DNA from: Lachnospiraceae bacterium EP-SM-12S-S03
Lineage (GTDB): Bacteria > Bacillota > Clostridia > Lachnospirales > Lachnospiraceae
Assembly (NCBI GenBank): GCA_020540725.1
Contig: JAJBSL010000002.1
Coordinates: 62,001-126,000 of the forward strand
Length of the DNA stretch: 64,000 bases
Direction of reading: 5' to 3'
Shown: piece by piece, positions 16,849 through 24,849 of the stretch
Layout: each line of letters starts with the position of its first letter
Position numbering within the stretch: the stretch's first letter is position 1
The notes under the pieces: generated by a model
Told to the model about the DNA's origin: nothing
Databases searched by the model: none
Seen by the model: the letters and a program-made list of their open reading frames with translations, nothing else
Translations under genes and position numbers: made by a program

Positions 16849-18195
16849 TTATTTCGTTCTTCGGATTAACACATGAATTCCGCCGATCACAAGCCCTATC
16901 AACGCCGGACACACCCATCCGAAACCAAGTTCTGCAAATGGTAAAATCTCCTTTGCTGTTTCCAAAAATCCTTCTAAGTGTAAAAATTGCTTAGCTATCT
17001 CAGGAAGTGCATTTGCAAAATCCACCATTGCTGCTACCGCAGTAAATCCAGTCACCCATCGGTATATAACAACATCATTCCCAAAGAATTTTCCAAAAAT
17101 CGTAAGCAAGATCAGTGTAATTGCCAACGGATAGAGAAACATTAGTACCGGAAGTGAGTATGCAATAATAGAATTAAGTCCCAGGTTTGCTATGATAAAT
17201 GAAAGTACACAAAATCCTACGGCCCACACCTTATAAGATGGTCCTTTAGGAATAATCTCTCCAAAAGTCTCACCACAGCTTGTGATTAATCCAACTGCTG
17301 TTTTCAGACAGGCCAATGTCACCGTTACTGCTAAAATGAATGCTCCTGCTGCTCCAAAATAATAATCCGCAATCCCTGCAAACGCCGCGCCACCATTTTT
17401 CGAAATTCCGATTACCGCTCTGCTCTGCGCTCCCACCAAGGTAACCAGGAGATAGATCGATGCCATCAAAAGAGAACTTAAAGCCCCTGCTTTCACGGTA
17501 TTCTTTGCTGCATTTTCTGGCTCTTCCACGCCAAGCCCACGGATAACATTGACAACGATAATTCCAAAAGCAAGGCTTGCCAGTGCATCCATTGTATTAT
17601 ATCCCTCAAGAACACCAGTAAAAAATGCCCCTGTCGCATATTCGCCTTGCGCTTCCATTCCTACAACTTTCCCCATTGGTGATATCAGTGCACGCACAAT
17701 CAGAATTGCTAAAAAACATAGGAACAACGGGTTCAATACTTTCCCGATCCATACAAGAATCTCTCCCGGACGTAGGGAGAAAAATAAAACTGCCACAAAG
17801 AACAGAAAAGAGAAAATGGCTAGCGCCATCGTATAACTCTCTTTTGACATCATCTGCTCAAGCCCTACTGAAAATGCCACTGTCGCACATCTTGGAATTG
17901 CAAAGAATGGTCCTATTGTAAGATATAACACTAAGGTAAAGAACACTCCATATTTTCTTCCCACCTGACTACTTACTTCAAGAAGTCCGTTTTTCCGACT
18001 TATCCCGAGCGCTACAACTCCAAGAAGCGGCAGACCCACACCTGCAATTAAAAATCCGACCGCTGCCGCCCACATTTGATTACCGGACATCTGTCCCATG
18101 GATGCTGGAAAAATCAGATTCCCTGCACCAAAAAACATACCAAACAACATACTTGCTACAAAAATCGTTTCCTTAAATGTTAAATTCTTCTTCAT
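16849..18195 (-). CDS. brnQ: Branched-chain amino acid transporter, LIVCS (BrnQ) family
   Basis: This is a 448-residue integral membrane symporter for leucine, isoleucine and valine, driven by sodium or protons. It has about twelve hydrophobic segments. BrnQ hallmarks are at the N-terminus (FGMFFGAGNLIFPASMGQ, with the conserved GAGN) and around residue 95 (IGPFFAIPRCATVAFSVG). The later LNPLF and NTMDALASLAFGI are also typical. A promoter and a small inverted repeat precede it. It is the last chromosomal-looking gene before the mobile-element region. Confidence 0.92.
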   Translation of the reverse strand: MKKNLTFKETIFVASMLFGMFFGAGNLIFPASMGQMSGNQMWAAAVGFLIAGVGLPLLGVVALGISRKNGLLEVSSQVGRKYGVFFTLVLYLTIGPFFAIPRCATVAFSVGLEQMMSKESYTMALAIFSFLFFVAVLFFSLRPGEILVWIGKVLNPLFLCFLAILIVRALISPMGKVVGMEAQGEYATGAFFTGVLEGYNTMDALASLAFGIIVVNVIRGLGVEEPENAAKNTVKAGALSSLLMASIYLLVTLVGAQSRAVIGISKNGGAAFAGIADYYFGAAGAFILAVTVTLACLKTAVGLITSCGETFGEIIPKGPSYKVWAVGFCVLSFIIANLGLNSIIAYSLPVLMFLYPLAITLILLTIFGKFFGNDVVIYRWVTGFTAVAAMVDFANALPEIAKQFLHLEGFLETAKEILPFAELGFGWVCPALIGLVIGGIHVLIRRTK

Positions 18196-18238
18196 CGCTT
18201 CCCCTTCTTATATTTTGGATTTATGTCTTTTTATTTTA

Positions 18239-18273
18239 TCACAAACCTTGTAGTTTGTCAGAAGAATTGTGCT
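18239..18273 (-). promoter_or_regulatory. brnQ promoter with short inverted repeat
   Basis: On the minus strand CTGACA and TAAAAT are spaced by 17 bases, in front of brnQ. Within the spacer ACAAAC and GTTTGT (18241-18258) form a six-base inverted repeat, a possible operator. No T-box leader is recognisable. Confidence 0.45.
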
Positions 18274-18336
18274 GCATATCCATAAAACTAGAAAAAGAAG
18301 CACTCTACTTAAAGTACAATGACAACTAACAAACAA

Positions 18337-18372
18337 GAGGACTTGCAAGGTTTGTGACCTTTTCAAGTCCTC
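18337..18372. repeat. Two-tier hairpin in the gene desert
   Basis: GAGGACTTG (18337-18345) pairs with CAAGTCCTC (18364-18372), and inside it AAGGT pairs with ACCTT around a five-base loop. The segment CAAGGTTTGTGA within it (18346-18357) is an exact inverted copy of TCACAAACCTTG at 18239-18250. A weak T-rich tail follows on the minus strand, so it could terminate transcription coming from the mobile region. Confidence 0.6.
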
Positions 18373-18870
18373 TGCTATATCATAATGCTATTGACTACAT
18401 CCGTTCCGTCAAGGATTACCTTACAACATATCGGTTTCGACTTGTTCCTTGACATAAGAAAAGCCTGCACGAATTCCCTTCGATCCGACAGACTCTTATT
18501 CTTTCACATACTCTATCAATTCTTCTATTCCACAATCAAAAAAACCGCACAATTTACAGATTAATCGTGCGATGGCTTGTCAAGGCTATGGTACCGCTTT
18601 CTTTTTCTCAATAATAAAATAGGCAATGGCAAAAGTCGAAATTGATATAAACGAAAGGGCAGTTTTTGCCAAAACACAAGACTACTTTTCGTTTACACCA
18701 ACTCCGATTGTTTCCTTAACAATTTGTTTATTTCTCTTATTCTAGCACATCCCCTAATCTTTTACAATCTTAGGGGGAAGCTTCTCCCCCAATTCTTCCC
18801 CCACCCCCCAAAATCTAATGATAAAATACGGCATTTTATGATAATTTATGAATTTCTCTTAAACTGCAAA

Positions 18871-18913
18871 AAACCCTTGAAAATGCCCATTTTCTGAGCT
18901 TTTCAAGGGTTTT
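18871..18913. terminator. Strong bidirectional hairpin
   Basis: AAACCCTTGAAAA and TTTTCAAGGGTTT are perfect 13-base inverted arms around a 17-base loop. The A and T tracts at the stem base would allow termination in either direction. No intact gene adjoins it, so it may be left from a lost gene or mark an element end. Confidence 0.6.
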
Positions 18914-19184
18914 AAAATTCATGTTATCTAGGAAATTAGTTTCCCATCTGTTTTGCAACTTCTGAATTACATTCCAGCCTGATCTGTGACATTTCACCCT
19001 CATATCTTGTTAAATATGTAGTAAATACAGTAATTTTCACTTCTCGTCACTACTCATTTGTTCCAATTCCCCCAACTATATATCTGGGGACACCAAAACC
19101 AGTTTTCTTCCACTTTTCTCACCCTTCTTTTTCTGTTTTGGGGGATTAAACCGCTCCATTTGGGGGATTTTTCTCCCCTATCCT

Positions 19185-19255
19185 TTAACAATGGCTCTTC
19201 GCTGTAATTCTTGCTTTTCCCGTATTGATTTTGGAATAAGTGTTATGAAAAACAG
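19185..19255 (-). pseudogene. Relic of a second integrase 3' end
   Basis: The minus strand reads HNTYSKINTGKARITAKSHC and then a stop at 19185-19187. The last codons of the intact integrase at 20365 read NDPYSEIDVGKVRITAKSHY, and the DNA of the two ends is clearly similar as well. Only about 20 codons remain; the frame breaks before 19260. This indicates that another element of the same integrase family once ended here, or that the present one duplicated its end. Confidence 0.7.
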
Positions 19256-19292
19256 TCTCATGGGGTTATGAGTACCTATTCCCTATGTTCTA

Positions 19293-19958
19293 TTATAAAT
19301 TTTCTCGATCAATCATATTTTCTATTATTTCTGAAAAATAATATTCTTTCAGATCAAAACCCTTATCCACTTTTGCAAGATAGGAATATCTATCTTCTGT
19401 ATAATGTTTGGATATAACAGCAAATACTTTATAAGTAGGTTGTGCTGTTACATCTCTAATATCCTTTTTCAACAATGTATTTGGCACATTTAATTTCGTA
19501 TTTTTATCTTGTACAAAACCAATACAACCGCACACATTTCCAGCAGCTTTTTCTGTAAACAATTTAGGTCCTCTGTCTGTAAATTCTCCTATCATCGTTA
19601 CATTTTTCTTAATCAGCATCATTCGCTCCAATATATCCAATTTCTGCCCTGTAGAGCCATCTTTTGCAAAAGAAAAATCATTTTCCGTCAATCTCTTATC
19701 AAGACATTTTTGGTAAAAATGAATTGCGGAAGCTGTTGTTTTCTTATTTAATCGAACCCCTGTCAAATGCAAAAAATTGTATCTATGAAAAGCAACCTCA
19801 TAGCCTTGTACAGACGATAAAATCTTTCCCTTTTCCTGTAATTGCTTTTTTACCTCTCTTGGTAATCCATATAGAAACAAAACCTTTTGATCTTCCAGAT
19901 TTTCCTTATAAAGTTGTGCCGCTTTTGTCATAATCTGTATTGCACGTCTTTTATCCAT
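19293..19958 (-). CDS. PBECR4-like predicted nuclease-domain protein
   Basis: This is a 221-residue soluble protein. The motifs FHRYNFLHLTGV, SAIHFYQKCL, FTDRGPKLFTEKAAGN and VPNTLLKKDIRD match my memory of the PBECR4 family (phage Barnase-EndoU-ColicinE5/D-RelE-like nuclease 4), found on phages and mobile elements. Conserved His, Thr and Lys/Asp residues in these motifs would form the predicted active site. No toxic or nuclease activity can be shown from sequence. It stands alone between the integrase relic and the intact integrase; no antitoxin-like partner is beside it. The element to which it belongs is uncertain. Confidence 0.65.
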   Translation of the reverse strand: MDKRRAIQIMTKAAQLYKENLEDQKVLFLYGLPREVKKQLQEKGKILSSVQGYEVAFHRYNFLHLTGVRLNKKTTASAIHFYQKCLDKRLTENDFSFAKDGSTGQKLDILERMMLIKKNVTMIGEFTDRGPKLFTEKAAGNVCGCIGFVQDKNTKLNVPNTLLKKDIRDVTAQPTYKVFAVISKHYTEDRYSYLAKVDKGFDLKEYYFSEIIENMIDRENL

Positions 19959-19985
19959 AACTCTGTCCTTATCTTGTGAAGTTTA

Positions 19986-20028
19986 GAAAAGGGAATGCTC
20001 ATGCCGCGGCACTAAACATTCCCTTTTC
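19986..20028. repeat. 12-bp inverted repeat with GC-rich loop
   Basis: GAAAAGGGAATG (19986-19997) and CATTCCCTTTTC (20017-20028) are perfect inverted arms. The loop contains GCCGCGGC, itself a palindrome. It lies 28 bases upstream of the PBECR4-like gene start, in the presumed end region of the ICE. Confidence 0.65.
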
Positions 20029-20036
20029 ATGGTTGA

Positions 20037-20130
20037 TTTTTCCGTTGTCTGCCAACCTCCAGCTCCTATGTCTGGAAAATAACAGGTTTTTCCGTTGCCT
20101 GCCAACCTCCGACACCTTCGTTCGGAAAAC
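20037..20130. repeat. Two tandem copies of a 50-base unit with hairpin potential
   Basis: TTTTTCCGTTG followed by (T/C)CTGCCAACCTCC occurs at 20037-20060 and 20087-20110, a 50-base period with one mismatch. Each copy ends with GGAAAA, pairing with its initial TTTTCC to give a stem-loop. Repeats at this place may bind the integrase or belong to the element end. Confidence 0.6.
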
Positions 20131-20364
20131 GTATCAGATTTTAGGTGTCAACCCACCGCTGATGCACAGCTTTTCTAATTACATTCTACACGAAACATGC
20201 AGAAAATGCAATTACAATTTTATATTATGATACTCTGCTTCTTTTTATACATGATTCACGATCCTTCCATCAATCAATTCATAGAGAAAATCTAATATTT
20301 TCGCTACTTTCACACATTGATTGTATTTTATTGTTGTGTAAAAGTAAACTTTTCTCCCCCATCC

Positions 20365-21609
20365 TTAATAATGGCTTTTCGCTGTAATTCGTACTTTTCC
20401 CACATCGATTTCGGAATAAGGATCATTCTGGGTTTTGGCTACTCCAAACTTCTTAATTTCTTCATCCATCTTATTATCTAATACATGGGTATAAATATTC
20501 AACGTGATACTGATACTGGAGTGTCCCAGTAGAGACTGCACGACCTTTGGCTCCATTTTATTTTCAAAACATCTTGTCGCAAATGTATGTCTCAACGTAT
20601 GCGGATGAAAGTCTCGGATTATCTTTGGCTCTCTTTGTTCCTGCACTGCTAATACTGCTTCTTTTTCACGAATTCTCTTAATTACTTTTTTCACTTCTTT
20701 ATCTACAATATATCTACTGCAAGGGCTTCCCATCCCTGTCGTAAATACTAAATCTGAAAACTCTTCCCCACTTCTCCAGCGTTCACCCAATTCTGCTTTT
20801 AACCGCTTTTGCTTTTCTTTCTGTGATTTTAATACTTCTTCCATTTCACCTAAAAATGGAATCTGTCTTGTAGAATTTACTGTTTTAGGGCTGACCAACA
20901 TTTCTCTCTTTTTTCCATTACAATAGCTGCAGCTCAAAGAACGCCTGATCGTGATACATTTCTTTGAAAAGTCTATATCTGACCATTGCAGTCCTCCCAG
21001 TTCTCCAACTCTTACTCCCGTCAAACACATAAAATAAAACATTTCTTTATACCAACTGTCCTCTACCTCATTTAATAAGGTATTTTGTTCTTCTTGTGTC
21101 AAGGCAATTTCTTCTTTCGCTTTTTTATATGTCCACGGAACTTCTACAATTAGACACGGATTGCTTGCAATCATCTGATTTCCGACTGCAAATTCCATAC
21201 ACTCCCGCAACCGTCCCAGTGCCTCTCTCATAGCGCTGTTTGAAATTCCCTCTTGCTCCATCGTATTCAAAGCTCTTTGTACATCCAATGGCTTTATATC
21301 CTTCAATTTTTTTAAACCGATATAGAATCCAAAGGTTCTTTTGAAATTGTTCTTCATCGGATGGATACTTGTTTCTTTTACTTTATGCGCCTTTACTTCT
21401 GTAAACCATTCCTCAAACCATTCATTTAAGGTTATCATTGTTTTTCGATAATCGATACTATTCTTCACCTTTTCTTTTGCCTGATGAAATTCTTCAATCA
21501 GATGATCTAAATCCGAACCATACAAGCAGATTTTGACTCCGTTTACCATCGCTCTTGCTTCGTAAGTTCCTTTGTTTTCTCGTATTCCTTTTGGTAATTT
21601 TCTAGCCAT
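20365..21609 (-). CDS. int: Tyrosine recombinase/integrase, Tn916 family
   Basis: This integrase cuts and joins the element ends and the target. The 414-residue protein has an N-terminal arm-binding region (about 1-55), a SAM-like core-binding domain (about 60-155) and a catalytic domain (about 165-395). The catalytic residues are Arg200 (TGVRVGELGG), His337 and Arg340 (HPHTLRHTFA), His363 (LLGHSS) and the nucleophile Tyr373 (NIYTHV). All are intact, so the enzyme should be active. Length is normal for the family (about 400). It is encoded just after the excisionase, at the element end. Confidence 0.94.
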   Translation of the reverse strand: MARKLPKGIRENKGTYEARAMVNGVKICLYGSDLDHLIEEFHQAKEKVKNSIDYRKTMITLNEWFEEWFTEVKAHKVKETSIHPMKNNFKRTFGFYIGLKKLKDIKPLDVQRALNTMEQEGISNSAMREALGRLRECMEFAVGNQMIASNPCLIVEVPWTYKKAKEEIALTQEEQNTLLNEVEDSWYKEMFYFMCLTGVRVGELGGLQWSDIDFSKKCITIRRSLSCSYCNGKKREMLVSPKTVNSTRQIPFLGEMEEVLKSQKEKQKRLKAELGERWRSGEEFSDLVFTTGMGSPCSRYIVDKEVKKVIKRIREKEAVLAVQEQREPKIIRDFHPHTLRHTFATRCFENKMEPKVVQSLLGHSSISITLNIYTHVLDNKMDEEIKKFGVAKTQNDPYSEIDVGKVRITAKSHY

Positions 21610-21716
21610 AAAACATTCCTCCTAAATAAGACCTGTGATTTGTTTCACACTCAAATTAGCAGTCTTTTATAAATAAAACAAAGGTGCAAATTTTTCATTC
21701 ACACCTTTGACATTTC

Positions 21717-21899
21717 CTATTTCCTAATTTGCGCTAAAAGCCATTTATCCAGCAGCATTTTATGTGCATAATTTCGATTACCTATTCGTACAACAAAGAT
21801 TTTCTCATTCTCTTTCATTAGCTGCCTTGTCTTTGTTTTTCCCAAATTCAAGTATTCTGCTGTTTCTTCCACATTCAATAAAATTTTCTCATTATCCAC
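21717..21899 (-). CDS. xis: Excisionase
   Basis: This is a 60-residue MerR-like helix-turn-helix protein with the Tn916 Xis layout: NVEETAEYLNLGKTKTRQLM is the helix pair, followed by a wing with FVVRIGNRNYAHK. Xis bends the element ends and steers the integrase to excision. It lies 107 bases upstream of int and 16 bases after the mazF-like gene, in the same direction. Length and position are as in other Tn916-type elements. Confidence 0.88.
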   Translation of the reverse strand: MDNEKILLNVEETAEYLNLGKTKTRQLMKENEKIFVVRIGNRNYAHKMLLDKWLLAQIRK

Positions 21900-21915
21900 A
21901 TTATCCCTCTCTTCT

Positions 21916-22434
21916 TCAAAAATATTTCTTCCTTATTAAATAGTCATACCTTTTCCTGCTCTGACAAAACATACACACTTCTTTCTTCCGCTGTCCATAA
22001 TCTGCCCTTTGGATAAAATGTTCCGGCGATTCATAGAAGACTTTTGCACATACCGGGCAGAGACATAACTGGATCGGCTTATCCAGTTTTCGCACGCCGG
22101 TACTTGTCCGCAATGCTTTGTCTACCTTTAACATCTGCTGTCTATCCAAAATTCCCACATACTCTCTCAGCCTGCTTTTATCAATCGTCCGCACCTGTTC
22201 CAAAAGTACCACGGAATTTTTCTCCAATCCTTTCCGGTCTCTCAATATCACATGCGTCGGAAGTTTTGTTTTCGGTTTACTTGTAACTGCCGCTACAATC
22301 ACGGTCGGGCTATACGCATTCCCCGTATTATTCTGGATCACAAGTACCGGGCGGATACCGCCCTGCTCACTTCCCACAACTGGACTTAAATCTGCATAAT
22401 AAATATCGCCTCGTCTGATTTCTCTTTCTTCCAT
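21916..22434 (-). CDS. MazF/PemK-type endoribonuclease with C-terminal zinc ribbon
   Basis: Residues about 1-112 form a MazF/PemK toxin domain: [20 protein letters not shown] with the substrate loop, RPVLVIQNN, and the conserved [15 protein letters not shown]. Such proteins cut mRNA at short motifs. The last 60 residues are an extension with [10 protein letters not shown] and CMFCQSRK, two CxxC pairs that suggest a zinc ribbon, not present in ordinary MazF. No antitoxin gene lies upstream. I start at 22434 because GAGGAGG is seven bases before it; the in-frame ATG at 22458 is weaker. This gene is common in Clostridial Tn916-like elements, where its role is unclear. Confidence 0.82.
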   Translation of the reverse strand: MEEREIRRGDIYYADLSPVVGSEQGGIRPVLVIQNNTGNAYSPTVIVAAVTSKPKTKLPTHVILRDRKGLEKNSVVLLEQVRTIDKSRLREYVGILDRQQMLKVDKALRTSTGVRKLDKPIQLCLCPVCAKVFYESPEHFIQRADYGQRKKEVCMFCQSRKRYDYLIRKKYF

Positions 22435-23149
22435 CACGTTCCTCCTCATAGATTCCACTGTCTAAATGTCCTCGGATATTTCCTTATAGGAAACAGAGAC
22501 AGCCTCCATACGGAATACTGCCTCTGAACTTATGTATCAGCCGGATTCCCGATCTTTTCTTGCTTCATCCTCAATGGCTGTTTCTGATCTTTCCTCCGGC
22601 TACCATTCTTTGCCTAAATCAAGCCTATTTGTCCCCGACACCCCGGCTTTCTGTGTAAAAATACACGGGAACTCATCAAACGACTGACTGCGAATCAGTT
22701 CCACGGGAATCGCACCCCTCCGGGGATCGCCCGAAGCTGCCCTCACTTGTTGCGGTATCTTCATTTCCATAAGTAAATATCTTTTGGAAATTCTTCGCAT
22801 ACACGACTTTATGACCGGACAGGAGTATCATTATACCTGTTGTCTGTCATCGCCCTGCCAGCAGCAATCTGACAGTCAGAATCAAATCTTGTTCGCTCCA
22901 TGAATGAAACAAATCAGACAGAAACCGTTTCTTCTCTCTTCGCGTGGGATTTCGCTGCCTTTCTCTCATTCACATCATGGCGGATTGTTTCATATAGCTT
23001 ACGCTCATCACGATAACAACAAGAATGTGCCTGATGAATGGATATCCAATTATCAAGGTGCGCCCATTTACCATTTGTCGGGAAACAGGCAGGAAATGAT
23101 CTTCCTCACTTGTTTCCCACTTTTAGAGAAAAAAGTAGCCTGCGAAACG
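22435..23149. other. 715-base leader region without a convincing gene
   Basis: The region separates the mazF-like gene from the sigma-like gene. It is richer in G and C than its surroundings around 22680-22750. The only minus-strand frame (22600-22800, 66 codons) has no ribosome-binding site and unusual composition. After its stop the frame goes on as PEERSETAIEDEARKDRESG, so this may be a decayed gene or a structured leader. A hairpin at 23080-23118 is listed separately. Confidence 0.45.
23080..23118. repeat. Two-tier hairpin after the sigma-like gene
   Basis: GGGAAACA (23080-23087) pairs with TGTTTCCC (23111-23118), and AGGAA (23091-23095) with TTCCT (23102-23106) inside it. It lies 32 bases beyond the stop of the sigma-like gene on the minus strand. 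No T tract follows, so termination is uncertain. Confidence 0.5.
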
Positions 23150-23623
23150 CTATTTTTCTAACTCTTTTTTCAACTTTTCCAGAGCAACGTCAATCGAACG
23201 TTTCACCGGCATCTTCGTGCATCCCTCCAGTTTTGCGATCCGTTCATATGTCATACCATCAAAAAAATACAAAATCAGCCTGCGTTTCTGAATCTCTGGA
23301 AGTTTCTGTATTGCCCGGTGCAGCCTTTCCACAAGCAGCTTCTCCAACACTACATCTTCCACACTTTCCGGTTTCTGTACCGCCCGTCCATTTAGCGTAT
23401 GGTCCCAAAGTTCCGAATGCTCTATGTACTTGTCCCACTGATGCAGATATGAAATATCCCGCAGTTCAAATTCGTCAAATGCTTCATAGAGCTCCCGGCT
23501 GATCTCAAATTCATGCTTTTGATGCTCTCCGTCTAAAAACTCAATATAGTAACTTCCGTTTCTTTCACAAATGCTGTACGGATTGTATTTATCTTTTCTT
23601 CTTTTTGGATGTTTTCCTTCCAT
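23150..23623 (-). CDS. Sigma-70 region 4-like protein of the ICE
   Basis: This 157-residue protein has a variable N-terminal half and, at residues about 95-155, a sigma-70 region 4-type helix-turn-helix: LPEIQKRRLILYFFDGMTYERIAKLEGC is split between the hinge and the recognition helices. Similar proteins in Tn916-type elements (Orf7/Orf8 region) control transfer gene expression. No region 2 is present, so it may act as an activator or partial sigma factor. The start at 23623 follows GGAGGAAAGG. It is divergent from the XRE regulator, with a 375-base control region between them. Confidence 0.78.
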   Translation of the reverse strand: MEGKHPKRRKDKYNPYSICERNGSYYIEFLDGEHQKHEFEISRELYEAFDEFELRDISYLHQWDKYIEHSELWDHTLNGRAVQKPESVEDVVLEKLLVERLHRAIQKLPEIQKRRLILYFFDGMTYERIAKLEGCTKMPVKRSIDVALEKLKKELEK

Positions 23624-23998
23624 GTCCTTTCCTCCGATCTGAAAATTTTTATGAAAATTTCAAATCGAAAGGCGGACCTCTGATCTCCTGAAACCGAACC
23701 GGTTTCAGAACAATCAAAAAGGGATATGATCCTCAACTGCATTGCTAAAGCGGCAAATAAAGTCAAAAAAATCAGGTGCATTACAAAACAGAATCAAACC
23801 GTCTTGTAGTACACCTGCATTCCCAAAACATTTTTCTATATGAAACTGACTTTTTTTAATCGTTTATCAATGACATCCCCCGGAACCTTTCCTCCCATAC
23901 ATCCCTCTCTCATGTATTGCACTGCATATTTTTAGTCCATTACAGGTATATTCATAACCGATAACGTGTACTGTAAACTATACACGAGGTGAATTGTA
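23624..23998. promoter_or_regulatory. Divergent control region between sigma-like and XRE genes
   Basis: This 375-base gap holds no gene. CTGAAACCG (23688-23696) and CGGTTTCAG (23700-23708) form a tight hairpin or operator. CGTGTA (23965-23970) and TACACG (23981-23986) lie just before the XRE ribosome-binding site and could be its own operator. GAAAATTT is repeated near 23641-23660. Confidence 0.4.
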
Positions 23999-24349
23999 AT
24001 GGATAAAATAAGAGAAAATCTCGGAATTGTAGTCAGAGAAGCCCGTGAAAAGACCGGACTCACACAATCTGAATTGTCTGAAAAACTCGGTCTGGGTGAT
24101 AAAACCATTTTAAACATAGAAAACTTCCGTGGAAATCCAAAATTTGACAGCCTATATCCTCTTGTCAATTTTCTCAAAATTCCCGGAGATAAGTTATTCT
24201 ACCCGGAACTGAAGGATGACGAACCAAACAAGCACCAACTGCTTTTGGAAATTCAATCCTGCAATGACCGAGAAGCTGCTGAACTTCTTCGAGTTACCCG
24301 CTATATGCTGGAACTACTCCGCAAACGCAATTCCGATTCAGAGCAATAA
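23999..24349 (+). CDS. XRE-family helix-turn-helix regulator
   Basis: This is the only clear plus-strand gene in the window. The N-terminal 65 residues are a Cro/CI-type helix-turn-helix (TGLTQSELSEKLGLGDKTIL and then NIENFRGNPKF). The remaining 50 residues are helical, likely for dimerisation. Position and orientation match the repressors that keep ICE transfer genes silent until induction. GAGGTGA lies eight bases before the ATG. A terminator overlaps its stop codon. Confidence 0.88.
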   Translation: MDKIRENLGIVVREAREKTGLTQSELSEKLGLGDKTILNIENFRGNPKFDSLYPLVNFLKIPGDKLFYPELKDDEPNKHQLLLEIQSCNDREAAELLRVTRYMLELLRKRNSDSEQ

Positions 24350-24383
24350 TCAGCCGAAGATTCCTTTTGGCTGACTATTGCTC
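24341..24383 (+). terminator. Terminator of the XRE gene
   Basis: GAGCAATA and TCAGCC pair with GGCTGA and TATTGCTC, with one opposed mismatch between the two halves, and TTTCTGC follows. The stop codon of the regulator lies inside the upstream arm. Confidence 0.75.
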
Positions 24384-24472
24384 TTTCTGCTATAAAAAGA
24401 TTTTATAAAAGAAATGGGTAAAAACTTGGTAAGAAACCGGTAAGCATTTGGTACGTTTTGCGCATAAAGAAA

Positions 24473-24499
24473 CGGTACTGATCACTTTAACCAGTACCG
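24473..24499 (-). terminator. Terminator after the first orphan winged-helix gene
   Basis: CGGTACTG (24473-24480) and CAGTACCG (24492-24499) form the stem; on the minus strand TTTCTTTATG follows. The stop codon of the winged-helix frame is in the loop. The same GCGGTACTG-type stem recurs at 32794-32824. Confidence 0.7.
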
Positions 24500-24795
24500 C
24501 TTCTCTCATTCATTCCATGACTGAATTTATAACCCACACCCCAAACGTTCTCGATATAAGGTGTGCCTTTGGGATTCTCTCCCAGCTTCTTTCGTAATTG
24601 TTTCATCTGACAGGTTACTGCATTATCCACATCAACCGGTACTTCCTCACACCAGATCGATTGATAAATCTGCTCTTTTGTATATACCCATCCCGGATGC
24701 TCTGCAAGAAGAGCAAGAATGTCAAATTCTTTTCTTCGCAACGCGATCTGCCGGGAAGCGATCTGAACCTTCCGGCATTTCAAATCAATAACCAA
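24487..24795 (-). CDS. Orphan OmpR/PhoB-type winged-helix domain, copy 1
   Basis: The frame encodes only the DNA-binding half of an OmpR-type response regulator: ALRRKEFDILALLAEHPGW, VYTKEQIYQSIW, then VDNAVTCQMKQLRKKLG and IENVWGVGYKF. No receiver domain precedes it. No ATG with a ribosome-binding site is visible; TTG at 24795 is the only usable start, and the frame is open back to a TGA near 24837. It follows the EFR1 gene stop directly. A nearly identical copy lies at 27576 and a diverged one at 32830. It may be a small regulator or a truncated gene end. Confidence 0.6.
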   Translation of the reverse strand: MVIDLKCRKVQIASRQIALRRKEFDILALLAEHPGWVYTKEQIYQSIWCEEVPVDVDNAVTCQMKQLRKKLGENPKGTPYIENVWGVGYKFSHGMNERSGTG

Positions 24796-24849
24796 CGATC
24801 CGAAAATGAAAATAGTATCACCCTCTTTACATCAAGCCTTATTTCCTGC

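Larger units (their letters stand above)
18196..19292. other. 1.1-kb stretch without intact genes (mobile-element debris)
   Basis: No open frame of useful length is seen. On the minus strand around 18500-18620, broken frames give ICKLCGFFDCGIEELIEY, which resembles the C-terminus of a small XRE repressor of mobile elements, preceded by stops. G/C-run motifs (CCCCTAA with TTAGGGG at 18752-18779, repeated CCCCC and GGGGG) and hairpins are frequent. The integrase relic lies near the right end. I read it as the scar of an older integrative element. Confidence 0.45.
19959..20364. other. Intergenic junction region beside the integrase, probable ICE end
   Basis: The 406 bases between the PBECR4-like gene and the integrase stop hold no gene. 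They hold the 12-bp inverted repeat, the 50-base tandem repeat, and CAATCAAT (20271-20278) with ATTGATTG (20316-20323). In the Tn916 family the element end lies roughly 100-250 bases beyond the integrase stop, which would place the attachment site near 20,100-20,340. The exact core cannot be fixed because the other end is outside the window. Confidence 0.4.

Noticed and set aside
18580..18605. T-box-like GGTACCGC in the gene desert
   Set aside because: Orientation is plus with no downstream gene, flanking T-box elements are missing, and brnQ lies on the other strand.
22600..22800. 66-codon minus-strand frame in the ICE leader
   Set aside because: No ribosome-binding site, odd composition, and it lies in a region better read as a leader or decayed gene.
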